From positions 39,011-51,552 of the forward strand of contig DBRC01000082.1 of assembly GCA_002305505.1 (NCBI GenBank): a stretch of DNA of 12,542 nucleotides. The letters are read 5' to 3'. Below the pieces are notes generated by a model that worked only from the letters and a program-made list of their open reading frames with translations, did no database searches and was not told where the DNA came from. How positions within the stretch are numbered: position 1 is the first letter of the stretch; every line of letters begins with the position of its first letter. The stretch comes from Prevotella sp. UBA1378. GTDB lineage: Bacteria > Bacteroidota > Bacteroidia > Bacteroidales > Bacteroidaceae. Positions 1-7,221 of this stretch are shown here, piece by piece. A program made the translations under genes and the position numbers.

Positions 1-40
1 TACTCCTTGTTTGCTTTCTTACGCATCAGCCACCAGCCTG

Positions 41-529
41 TCATTGCGGGTAGTCCAGGTTCTCCTCGCCGATGCGGTCGAGCACCTCTTCCACGTATTT
101 CCGGGCTTCCCATCGCGCCATTGGCAGGTCGTGCAGCAGATAGTTGCCGCAGTCTTCCGGTGCCGCCCCGGGTATATCGCCCTCGAACGAAGCGACGAAG
201 CTGAACGTGCGGCGCATCAGCCCTACGATGTCTTCCGGCTTGCAGTCGCCTTTTATTAAGAGGTAGTTGCCCGTAAGGCATCCCATCGGCCCCCAGTATA
301 CGATGCGGTCTTTCCATTCGGCGTCGTTGCGCAGAAAGGTCGCCGCCAGATGCTCTATGGTGTGCAAGACGCCGGGGTGGAGTGCCGGTTCGCGGTTGGG
401 TTCTTTCATACGGATGTCGAAGGTGGTTACAATCCCGTTGCCTATGCTGTCTTTCCGGCTTACGTATATGCCGCGCAGCAGGCGGTTGTGGTCGATGGTG
501 AAACTGGGTATCTTGTCCATTTCTGTCAT
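41..529 (-). CDS. luxS: S-ribosylhomocysteine lyase (LuxS, AI-2 synthase)
   Basis: LuxS cleaves S-ribosylhomocysteine into homocysteine and DPD, the precursor of the AI-2 signal, in the cytosol. With the start at 529 (MTEMDKIPSF) the protein has 162 residues, close to the usual length of about 160. The metal-binding HTIEH motif is at residues 56-60 (His56 and His60 ligands, Glu59 catalytic base). Cys84 lies in GPMGCLTGNY and Cys127 in EDCGNYLL as the third metal ligand, so every key residue of the family is present. The open frame runs 30 codons further upstream to a GTG at 619, but that stretch is basic and unlike LuxS, so I reject it. The ATG at 520 (MDKIPSF) is an equally plausible start. 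The gene lies 93 bp downstream of mtnN on the same strand, which supplies its substrate. A pfs-luxS pair is also known in Porphyromonas gingivalis. Confidence 0.96.
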   Translation of the reverse strand: MTEMDKIPSFTIDHNRLLRGIYVSRKDSIGNGIVTTFDIRMKEPNREPALHPGVLHTIEHLAATFLRNDAEWKDRIVYWGPMGCLTGNYLLIKGDCKPEDIVGLMRRTFSFVASFEGDIPGAAPEDCGNYLLHDLPMARWEARKYVEEVLDRIGEENLDYPQ

Positions 530-549
530 GATTTTTAAGAGTCGGTAGG

Positions 550-573
550 GGCGCGCTTTAGGTAGGCCGCGCC
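550..573 (-). other. GC-rich hairpin in the mtnN-luxS gap
   Basis: GGCGCG at 550-555 pairs with CGCGCC at 568-573 around a 12-nt loop, and one more pair forms if a bulge is allowed. It lies in the 93-nt spacer between the mtnN stop and the luxS start and would form in the shared transcript. There is no T-run after it on the minus strand, so it is not a classical terminator. It could tune luxS expression or processing, or be incidental in GC-rich DNA. Confidence 0.35.
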
Positions 574-622
574 TTGTTTCCTTTATGTATATGTTGCTGT
601 GCTGCTTCTTTTCCGGCACCGG

Positions 623-1324
623 TTAAAGCGATTCGATGAAAGCCTTGGTGATGTTGAACGATTCGTCGGCCACGTTGTCCCAGAAATCGTGGTATTGCGA
701 TGCGTTAGTGTCTTTCAGCGGTATGTCGCTGATGACGCGGAACGATATGAAACCGACGCCGTAGATATGGCAAGTCTGTGCAATAGCCGCCGACTCCATG
801 TCTACCGCCATTGCCTCGGGGAAGTGGCCGATGATGGATTGCATCTTCTCTTTCGTGTCGACAAACCAGTCGCCCGTAACAATCAGTCCGGCATGGATGC
901 GCGGTGCCTTGTGGCGGCTGTTTATGGCGAGCGCCTTCCCCACCAGTTGCGTGGGCGATGCGTAGCGTGCTGGCATCCCCTGTACCTGTCCGTAGACGGT
1001 ATGCCCGATGGCCTCGCCGCAGTAAACGTCATGGTAGCTTATCTGGCTGCTCACCACCACGTCTTTCACCTCGAGCACCGTGGATGCCCCTCCTGCGCAT
1101 CCCGACGATACGATGACGTCGGGCTGGTAGCGGCTAATCATTTCCACGCTGCCCACCGCGGCGTTCACCTTTCCAATGCCGCATTGCTGCATCACAATCT
1201 CATTACTGCCTATCTTCCCGCAATAGAAAGTCTTGCCGCCGTGCACCTCCTCCGTAGCGTTGCCGAGCAGGGCCTTCAGCTGGCGCAGCTCTTTCTCCAT
1301 GGCGATGATAATGCCTATTTTCAT
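623..1324 (-). CDS. mtnN: 5'-methylthioadenosine/S-adenosylhomocysteine nucleosidase
   Basis: This enzyme removes adenine from S-adenosylhomocysteine and methylthioadenosine, giving S-ribosylhomocysteine for LuxS and methylthioribose. The start MKIGIIIAMEKE at 1324 gives 233 residues, typical of the Pfs family. The N-terminal strand ends in AMEKE with Glu12 in the expected catalytic position. The ribose-binding VDMESAA block is present (Glu177), and the catalytic aspartate lies in RVISDIP (Asp200). A longer frame opens at a TTG at 1348, but that codon overlaps the -7 promoter element, so translation from it is not credible. The gene is the first of an mtnN-luxS unit, with its own TAnnTTTG promoter at 1346-1353. 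Confidence 0.96.
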   Translation of the reverse strand: MKIGIIIAMEKELRQLKALLGNATEEVHGGKTFYCGKIGSNEIVMQQCGIGKVNAAVGSVEMISRYQPDVIVSSGCAGGASTVLEVKDVVVSSQISYHDVYCGEAIGHTVYGQVQGMPARYASPTQLVGKALAINSRHKAPRIHAGLIVTGDWFVDTKEKMQSIIGHFPEAMAVDMESAAIAQTCHIYGVGFISFRVISDIPLKDTNASQYHDFWDNVADESFNITKAFIESL

Positions 1325-1345
1325 ACTTTTCTGATTTATTGTTGG

Positions 1346-1353
1346 CAAAGTTA
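1346..1353 (-). promoter_or_regulatory. Bacteroidetes -7 element for mtnN-luxS
   Basis: Read on the minus strand this is TAACTTTG, a perfect match to the Bacteroidetes -7 consensus TAnnTTTG. It lies 22 nt upstream of the mtnN ATG, so the 5' leader would be short, around 15 nt. I see no convincing -33 TTTG at the usual spacing. It is intertwined with the opposing promoter at 1367-1374. Confidence 0.7.
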
Positions 1354-1366
1354 CGAAGAAATTTTG

Positions 1367-1374
1367 TAAATTTG
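1367..1374 (+). promoter_or_regulatory. Bacteroidetes -7 element for the YfhO-family gene
   Basis: TAAATTTG matches TAnnTTTG and sits 36 nt upstream of the ATG at 1410. A possible -33 TTG is at 1342-1344, slightly farther away than usual. It faces away from the mtnN promoter. The two -7 boxes are only 13 bp apart, so polymerase binding at one probably interferes with the other. Confidence 0.65.
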
Positions 1375-1409
1375 CGGCAGAATACGGAATATTATAAACA
1401 TTTATATTG

Positions 1410-3899
1410 ATGAAAACATGGAAACAATGCCTGCCCGACGTGTTGGCAGTGCTACTCTTTGCGGTGTTGTCGTTTGCCTATTTCTTCCCCGCAGACATTG
1501 AGGGGCGTATCCTTTTCCGCCACGACTCTGCCGCTGCGCGCGGCATTGCGCAGGAGCCGCAGGAGTATTACCAGCGCACGGGCGAGCGTACACGCTGGAC
1601 CAACTCGCTGTTCAGCGGTATGCCTACCTTCCAGATGTCGCCTTCGTACGACAGCACCGACCTGCTGACGGCCGTAGGCAAGGCTTACCATCTGTGGCTG
1701 CCCGAGAACGTGTGGTACGTCTTCGTTTACCTCCTGGGCTTCTATATCCTGCTGCGTGCGTTCGACTTCCGCCAGCACCTGGCCGTGTTAGGTTCCATCA
1801 TTTGGGCTTTCAGCAGTTATTTCTTCATCATCATCGCTGCCGGCCATCTGTGGAAGGCCTTTGCCTTGGCCTACCTTCCGCCCATGATAGCCGGCATGGT
1901 GCTGGCCTATAGGGGCAAGTACCTGTGGGGGTTGTTGCTGATGGCGCTGTTCTCCGCCTTGGAGATACAGGCCAACCATGTACAGATGACCTATTATTAC
2001 CTCATCGTCATCCTCTTCATGTTCATTGCCTATCTGGCCGATGCTATCCGCCGTAAGGCCTATGCGCATTTCCTGAAAGCCACGGGCGTGTGCATCGCAG
2101 GCGCTGCCATCGGCATCAGCATCAATATTTCCAACCTTTACCATACGTGGCAGTACAGCAAGGAGTCGATGCGCGGCAAGAGCGAGCTCGTAAAGGCCAA
2201 CTCGGCCAACCAGACCGACGGCGGGCTGGAGCGCGACTACATCACCCAGTGGAGCTACGGCATCGACGAGACGTGGACGCTGCTCGTGCCCAACACCAAG
2301 GGCGGGGCCTCCGTGGCGCTGATTAACAATAAGATAGCGCAGGAGCATGCCGACAACAACTATGTGCAGATATATCAGCAGATAGGCCAATACTGGGGCG
2401 AGCAGCCCGGTACCAGCGGCCCGGTGTATGTAGGCGCTTTCGTACTGATGCTTTTCGTCCTCGGGCTGTTCCTCGTGAAAGGGCCCATGAAGTGGGCCTT
2501 GCTGGCAGCTACCGTCCTGTCCGTCTTGCTGTCGTGGGGGCGCAACTTCATGCCGCTTACCGACTTTTTCATCGACTACGTGCCCATGTATGCCAAGTTC
2601 CGCACGGTGGCCTCCATCCTCGTCGTGGCCGAATTTACCATCCCGCTGCTGGCCATGCTGGCGCTGAAGCGGATTGTAGACGAGCCCGAGGTGCTTACCA
2701 AGAAGATAAGATACGTGTATGTCTCGTTTGCGCTCACGGGCGGTGTCTGCCTGCTGTTCGCGCTGATGCCGTCGGTGTTCTTCGGCAACTACGTGTCTAC
2801 AAGCGAGATGCAGGCGCTGAGCGGCATCCCCGCCGGGCAGCTGAACCCGTTGCTGGCCAACTTGAGCGAGATACGCGAGGCGATATTCACGGCCGACTGC
2901 TGGCGCTCGTTCTGGGTAATCGTCATCGGCACGCTGTGCCTCTTGCTGTTCAAGGCGAAGAAGCTAAAGGCCGAGTGGATGGTGGGTGCCATCATCGTGC
3001 TGTGCCTTATAGATATGTGGCAGGTAAACAAGCGCTATCTGAACGACGGGATGTTCGTGGAGCGGAGCGTGCGCGAGAACCCTGTGGAGAAAACGCAGGC
3101 CGAGGAGCAGATACTGCGCGACACGGCGCTCAGCTACCGCGTGCTGAACCTCGCAACGAACACCTTCAACGAAAACGAAACCTGCTACTACCTGAAGAGC
3201 ATCGGCGGTTACCATCCTGCCAAGCTGCGCCGCTATCAGGAGCTGATAGAAGCCTATATCTCGCCAGAGATGCAACGCCTGATGCCGGCTATATCCGGAG
3301 CGCAGGGCGATATGACCAAGGTGAACGGCGACTCGATATTCCCCGTGCTCAACATGCTCAATGCCAAGTATTTCATCGTGCCCCTGCAGGGCGGGCAGAA
3401 CGTTCCTATAGCCAATCCCTATGTTTACGGCAATGCATGGTTTGTAGACAAGGTGCATTATGTGCCGAATGCCAACGAGGAACTGGCGATGACAGGAAAG
3501 TTGCAACTGCGCCATGAGGCTGTTGCCGACAGCAAGTTTGAGCGGCAGCTGGGCCAGAGCCGGGTGCAGGATGCTACGAGCATCGTGAAGATGGCGGCCT
3601 GCGAACCCAACCGCCTCGCGTACGACGTACAGTCGGACAAGGGCGGGGTAGTGGTGTTCTCCGAGATTTATTATCCCGGTTGGACGGCGACCATAGACGG
3701 GCAGGAGGCTGAGCTGGGACGCGTAAACTATGTATTGCGCGCACTGAACGTAAAGCCCGGCCGGCATACCGTAGTGCTTTCGTTCTTCCCGAAATCGATC
3801 GACACCACCGAGACCATAGCCTATGCGGCCTACGCGTTCCTGCTGCTCTTAGTGCTGGCTTTGGCCTTCTTCGAGTATCGCAGGCGGCGCGGCGTATAA
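1410..3899 (+). CDS. YfhO-family multi-pass membrane protein
   Basis: This 829-residue integral membrane protein resembles the YfhO family, large GT-C-like proteins linked in Firmicutes to glycosylation of cell-envelope polymers. Substrate and donor in Bacteroidetes are unknown, so the enzymatic role here is inference. The ATG at 1410 is preferred over the in-frame TTG at 1407. A first membrane segment covers residues 8-27. A loop with RILFRHD and RTRWTNSLFSGMPTFQ follows, in the region where GT-C enzymes carry catalytic acidic residues. Many hydrophobic segments follow up to about residue 535. A soluble, probably extracytoplasmic C-terminal part contains the conserved YYPGWTATIDG and NYVLRALNVKPGRHTVVLSF blocks. 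A final membrane segment (about 803-820) ends in a basic tail (EYRRRRGV). It appears monocistronic, bounded by the promoter at 1367 and the hairpin at 3924. Confidence 0.88.
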   Translation: MKTWKQCLPDVLAVLLFAVLSFAYFFPADIEGRILFRHDSAAARGIAQEPQEYYQRTGERTRWTNSLFSGMPTFQMSPSYDSTDLLTAVGKAYHLWLPENVWYVFVYLLGFYILLRAFDFRQHLAVLGSIIWAFSSYFFIIIAAGHLWKAFALAYLPPMIAGMVLAYRGKYLWGLLLMALFSALEIQANHVQMTYYYLIVILFMFIAYLADAIRRKAYAHFLKATGVCIAGAAIGISINISNLYHTWQYSKESMRGKSELVKANSANQTDGGLERDYITQWSYGIDETWTLLVPNTKGGASVALINNKIAQEHADNNYVQIYQQIGQYWGEQPGTSGPVYVGAFVLMLFVLGLFLVKGPMKWALLAATVLSVLLSWGRNFMPLTDFFIDYVPMYAKFRTVASILVVAEFTIPLLAMLALKRIVDEPEVLTKKIRYVYVSFALTGGVCLLFALMPSVFFGNYVSTSEMQALSGIPAGQLNPLLANLSEIREAIFTADCWRSFWVIVIGTLCLLLFKAKKLKAEWMVGAIIVLCLIDMWQVNKRYLNDGMFVERSVRENPVEKTQAEEQILRDTALSYRVLNLATNTFNENETCYYLKSIGGYHPAKLRRYQELIEAYISPEMQRLMPAISGAQGDMTKVNGDSIFPVLNMLNAKYFIVPLQGGQNVPIANPYVYGNAWFVDKVHYVPNANEELAMTGKLQLRHEAVADSKFERQLGQSRVQDATSIVKMAACEPNRLAYDVQSDKGGVVVFSEIYYPGWTATIDGQEAELGRVNYVLRALNVKPGRHTVVLSFFPKSIDTTETIAYAAYAFLLLLVLALAFFEYRRRRGV

Positions 3900-3923
3900 G
3901 CCCTCTGCTGTGTTCACATAACC

Positions 3924-3966
3924 AATCCCCCGGCGGTCCTGAACGTTCAAGATCCGCCGGGGGATT
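3924..3966 (+). terminator. Strong hairpin terminator after the YfhO-family gene
   Basis: Thirteen-base perfect arms (3924-3936, AATCCCCCGGCGG, and 3954-3966) begin 25 bp after the stop codon. The loop region contains the palindrome GAACGTTC (3941-3948), so the stem can extend inward. The 3' side is not followed by a long T-run, but position and strength fit transcription termination in either direction. Confidence 0.75.
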
Positions 3967-3991
3967 GCTGTACACCCGAGTTCGTTAAAAG

Positions 3992-4063
3992 CAGATTAAC
4001 GGATTAACGGATTAACAGATTAACAGATTAACGGATTAACGGATTAACAGGTTAACGGATAAT
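3992..4063. repeat. 8-bp tandem repeat array (CRGATTAA)
   Basis: Eight consecutive 8-bp units start at 3992, 4000, 4008, 4016, 4024, 4032, 4040 and 4048. Units alternate between CAGATTAA and CGGATTAA; the eighth is CAGGTTAA, and a ninth degenerate unit is CGGATAAT. Every unit carries a TAA stop and the period is not a multiple of three, so it is not coding. The array is likely prone to slippage in copy number. It stands about 380 bp before the fkp promoter and does not touch a -33/-7 element, so there is no obvious phase-variation switch. Confidence 0.9.
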
Positions 4064-4069
4064 GTATTG

Positions 4070-4140
4070 AAATCGTACAAGCACCTTGTAGCAAGAGTAC
4101 AAGCACCTTGTAGCAGGACTACAAGATGCTTGTACGATTT
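4070..4140. repeat. Three evenly spaced 15-bp dyads within a long inverted repeat
   Basis: Three copies of the dyad TACAAG-N3-CTTGTA lie at 4076-4090, 4098-4112 and 4120-4134, exactly 22 bp apart. The spacers of the first two are CAC and that of the third is ATG. The cluster is framed by AAATCG on the left and its complement CGATTT on the right. The outer 14 bases (4070-4083 and 4127-4140) therefore pair perfectly, and a further 7 bp pair after one mismatch. It could be a cluster of binding sites for a dimeric regulator, an RNA structural element, or a REP-like extragenic palindrome. No protein is encoded here. The sequence pattern is certain; the function is not. Confidence 0.9.
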
Positions 4141-4240
4141 GGATGAAACGCAAGCTCTGCCGTAAAAAGAGGGGTTTATGCAGAAAATAAGCTAAATATG
4201 CACTTGCTTGTTGAATCCGCGCCCTTTCTGCAAATACTAA

Positions 4241-4344
4241 AATTGCTTATCCCGAATTCGGGTTACCACTTTGCCCAGCTTCCCAAACACAGGGTTATGC
4301 AGGTGCGCAGAGAAATGGCCAAAAATCAAAACGGGGGTAAATCC
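4241..4344 (-). repeat. Left copy of an extragenic repeat, inverted relative to 12160-12445
   Basis: The 68-bp core at 4241-4308 is the reverse complement of 12378-12445 with five differences and no gaps. The flank 4309-4344, containing GGCCAAAAATC and a run of G, corresponds in reverse complement to 12160-12192. This copy carries the perfect palindrome CCCGAATTCGGG (4251-4262), which the other copy lacks. It is non-coding: the short frame 4198-4395 across it has no start context or recognisable protein. It lies about 100 bp upstream of the fkp promoter. The stretch 4141-4240 before it holds nothing I can name. Confidence 0.88.
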
Positions 4345-4441
4345 TCCGCGTTGCAACGGCATGGTTGCCGCAAAACAGCATATTATGACGTTTAAGGCGA
4401 GTAGAATGGAGTAAAGTCGTGCGTTGTATGAAATAATTTTG

Positions 4442-4449
4442 TAACTTTG
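4442..4449 (+). promoter_or_regulatory. Bacteroidetes -7 element for the fkp operon
   Basis: TAACTTTG matches TAnnTTTG perfectly and lies 28 nt upstream of the fkp ATG, giving a leader of about 20 nt. A TTG at 4424-4426 may be the -33 element, although the spacing is a few bases short. Confidence 0.72.
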
Positions 4450-4477
4450 CATCCAGACTCTTTAAAAACGGTTGGAT

Positions 4478-7195
4478 ATGAAGAAACTGCTTTCCCTGCC
4501 TCCTAATCTGGTAGGTAGTTTTCATGAAATAACAGGGCTGTGCCCTCAAGAGTATTTTTGCACGAACGACCCCGTGGGGCATAAGCTGGGCAGCGGGGGC
4601 GGAACGACGTGGCTGCTGGAACAGGCCTACAGCCAGACGGGCACGGGCTCTTTCGACGAATGGCTCGCTGCCGACCGCCGTATACTGGTGCATGCCGGCG
4701 GACAGAGCCGGCGGTTGCCCGCGTATGCGCCTTCGGGGAAAATCCTCACGCCCATCCCCGTTTTCAGATGGGAGCGGGGGCAGCGGCTGGGGCAAGACCT
4801 GCTGTCGTTACAGCTGCCGCTCTACGAACGGCTGATGAAGATGGCACCCGAGGGTATCCATACGATGATAGTAAGCGGCGATGTGTATATCCGCGCCACC
4901 CAGCCGCTGCAGCCGGTGCCCGACGCCGACGTGGTGTGCTACGGGCTGTGGCTCGAAGCGTCGGTGGCCAAGAACCACGGCGTGTTCGTGAGCGACCGCC
5001 GTACGCCCTCCGTACTGAAGCAGATGTTGCAGAAACCCAGTGTGGAGACGCTGGGCAGCTTGCTGCGCAACCATTTCTACCTGACCGACATCGGTGTGTG
5101 GATGCTGAGCGACCGCGCCGTGAAACTGCTGATGAAACGCTCGCTGTCGGCCGACGGGCACAGTATCAAGGAGTACGACCTGTACAGCGAGTTCGGCTGT
5201 ACCTTAGGCACCGACCCCGTTATCGACGACCCCGAGCTGAGCCAGCTCCGTGTCGCCATCCTTCCGCTGCCGGGCGGCGAGTTCTATCACTTCGGTACGT
5301 CGGGCGAGATGATTTCCTCTACCGTGGCCATTCAGAACATCGTGAACGACCAGCGCGAAATCATGCACCACGACCGCAAGCCCCATCCGTCGATATTCGT
5401 GCAGAATGCGGCGGCGCGGATAGCGTTTACGGCCGAAAATACCAATATATGGATTGAAAACAGCTGCATCGGGCCGAAATGGACGCTTACGCACGACAAT
5501 ATCGTGACCGGCGTGCCCGAGAACGATTGGCAAATAAGCATGCAGCCGGGGCAATGCATCGACGTGATACCCATCGGTGACACACAATACTGCGTGAGAT
5601 GCTACCGCATCGACGACCGCTTTGCCGGTGCCGAGCAGCAGCGGCAGCAGTTTCCCGTAGTCGATAGCGTCGAGGCCGTGGGCGAAGTGCTGGCACAGCT
5701 CTTGCCGGCCACTGCCGGTGGCGCCGCGTCAGGCACGGTGCTTTTGGAATATAAAGCCTTGCTCTCTGCCGAGGAAATCAGCAATACCGCCAACCTGCGC
5801 CGCCTCTTTGCACAGCGGAAGGCTTTCCGCAGCGGCAACTGGTTGCCCTTGGCCCGTAATTGGGAGCACAGCGTGTTCTATCAGCTCGACCTCGACGATG
5901 CCGCGCGCGAGTTTGTCAGCGCACAGTTGCCCTTGCCGCAGCCGCTGCCCGACAGCGCCCCGCTGCTTACACGCATCCATGATGCCATGTTCCGCGGCGA
6001 GAGCGACCGCGCGTTCGGCCTGCTCCGCGAGGGGCTTACCGAGCCGGTGTTTGCCGAAAAGCAGTCGCCCCGCCTGTCGGTGTACCAAGACCAGATAGTG
6101 TGGGGGCGCAGTCCGGTGCGCATCGACATTGCCGGCGGGTGGACGGATACGCCGCCTTTCTGCCTGATGGAGGGCGGGAGCGTGGTAAACCTGGCCGTAG
6201 AACTGAACGGGCAGCAGCCCATACAAACCTACGTGAAGCCTTGCAGGGAACCGCATGTGGTGCTGCGCAGCATCGACCTCGGGGCTGTAGAGGTGGTAGA
6301 TACCTACGAGCAGCTGGCCGGATATAATAAGGTGGGCAGCCCGTTCTCCATCCCCAAGGCTGCCCTGGTGCTGGCAGGATTCCAGCCGGGGTTCTCGTCA
6401 GGGTGTTACCCGTCGTTGAGGGCACAGCTGGAAAGCTTTGGCTGCGGCATCGAGATTACGCTGCTTTCGGCCATTCCGGCCGGCAGCGGACTGGGCACGA
6501 GCTCCATCCTTGCGGCCACGGTGTTGGGCGCCGTGAGCGATTTCTGCTCGCTGGCATGGGACAAGGACGAAATAGGGAAGCGCACGCTGATGCTCGAACA
6601 GCTGCTCACCACCGGCGGTGGATGGCAAGACCAGTTTGGCGGCGTGCTCGGCGGCGTGAAGCTGCTGCAAACGCAGCGCGGTTTCGAGCAGGCACCCGCT
6701 GTGCGCTGGCTCCCTGCCGACATCTATACCCAGCCCGAATACGCGCAGTGCCATCTGCTTTATTATACCGGCATTACGCGCACGGCGAAAAAGATACTGG
6801 CCGAAATCGTGCGCCGCATGTTCCTTAACCAAAGCAGCCAGCTGTTGCTGCTGCGCGAGATGAAAGCCCATACCCTCGATATGTATGAAGCCATACAGCG
6901 GCAGGACTTTACGGCGATGGGGAGGCTCGTGCGCAAGACATGGGAACAGAACCAGGCTCTCGACGGCGGCACCAACCCTGCTGCCGTGAAGGCCATTACC
7001 GACAGCGTGGACGACCTTTGCCTCGGCTATAAGCTGCCGGGTGCCGGCGGTGGCGGCTATCTCTATATGGTGGCTAAGGACCCCGAGGCGGCAGCCCGCA
7101 TTAAGCAGGTGCTCAACGCTGCCCGGCAGAATGCCAACGCGCGGTTTGTAGACATGTCGCTTAGTACAAAGGGCTTGCAAATCAGCAGAAGCTGA
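4478..7195 (+). CDS. fkp: Bifunctional L-fucokinase / L-fucose-1-phosphate guanylyltransferase
   Basis: Fkp converts free L-fucose to fucose-1-phosphate (C-terminal kinase) and then to GDP-L-fucose (N-terminal pyrophosphorylase). This is the cytosolic salvage route that supplies fucose for Bacteroides capsules and glycoproteins. The protein has 905 residues, slightly shorter than the roughly 950 of the B. fragilis enzyme. The nucleotidyltransferase signature is HAGGQSRRLP at residues 72-81 with the downstream lysine in SGKI (Lys88). The GHMP-kinase half begins near residue 540 with GRSPVRIDIAGGWTDT. It continues with the ATP-binding PAGSGLGTSS (667-676), TTGGGWQDQFGGVLGG, and the C-terminal glycine motif KLPGAGGGGY (852-861). 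All are intact. I chose the ATG at 4478 (MKKLLSLPPN) over the TTG two codons upstream. It is the first gene of an apparent three-gene operon, with only 26 bp to the next gene. Confidence 0.96.
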   Translation: MKKLLSLPPNLVGSFHEITGLCPQEYFCTNDPVGHKLGSGGGTTWLLEQAYSQTGTGSFDEWLAADRRILVHAGGQSRRLPAYAPSGKILTPIPVFRWERGQRLGQDLLSLQLPLYERLMKMAPEGIHTMIVSGDVYIRATQPLQPVPDADVVCYGLWLEASVAKNHGVFVSDRRTPSVLKQMLQKPSVETLGSLLRNHFYLTDIGVWMLSDRAVKLLMKRSLSADGHSIKEYDLYSEFGCTLGTDPVIDDPELSQLRVAILPLPGGEFYHFGTSGEMISSTVAIQNIVNDQREIMHHDRKPHPSIFVQNAAARIAFTAENTNIWIENSCIGPKWTLTHDNIVTGVPENDWQISMQPGQCIDVIPIGDTQYCVRCYRIDDRFAGAEQQRQQFPVVDSVEAVGEVLAQLLPATAGGAASGTVLLEYKALLSAEEISNTANLRRLFAQRKAFRSGNWLPLARNWEHSVFYQLDLDDAAREFVSAQLPLPQPLPDSAPLLTRIHDAMFRGESDRAFGLLREGLTEPVFAEKQSPRLSVYQDQIVWGRSPVRIDIAGGWTDTPPFCLMEGGSVVNLAVELNGQQPIQTYVKPCREPHVVLRSIDLGAVEVVDTYEQLAGYNKVGSPFSIPKAALVLAGFQPGFSSGCYPSLRAQLESFGCGIEITLLSAIPAGSGLGTSSILAATVLGAVSDFCSLAWDKDEIGKRTLMLEQLLTTGGGWQDQFGGVLGGVKLLQTQRGFEQAPAVRWLPADIYTQPEYAQCHLLYYTGITRTAKKILAEIVRRMFLNQSSQLLLLREMKAHTLDMYEAIQRQDFTAMGRLVRKTWEQNQALDGGTNPAAVKAITDSVDDLCLGYKLPGAGGGGYLYMVAKDPEAAARIKQVLNAARQNANARFVDMSLSTKGLQISRS

Positions 7196-7221
7196 TGCAT
7201 GTGATATAAAATCAGGACAAT

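Noticed and set aside
1407..1409. TTG start for the YfhO-family gene (and likewise TTG at 4472 for fkp)
   Set aside because: An ATG follows directly at 1410, and at 4478 for fkp, with better spacing. The extra one or two residues add nothing conserved.
2492..3517. 341-codon open frame on the plus strand in another phase
   Set aside because: It overlaps the YfhO-family gene, and the translation is dominated by Arg, Ala, Gly and Gln without hydrophobic segments or motifs. It is a shadow.
3992..4140. CRISPR-like appearance of regularly spaced repeats
   Set aside because: The 8-bp units are directly tandem without spacers. The 22-bp-period dyads have only 7-bp spacers. No cas gene is present.
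4198..4395. 65-codon open frame before fkp
   Set aside because: It runs through the extragenic repeat 4241-4344, whose other copy does not preserve it as a protein. It has no promoter or ribosome-binding context of its own.
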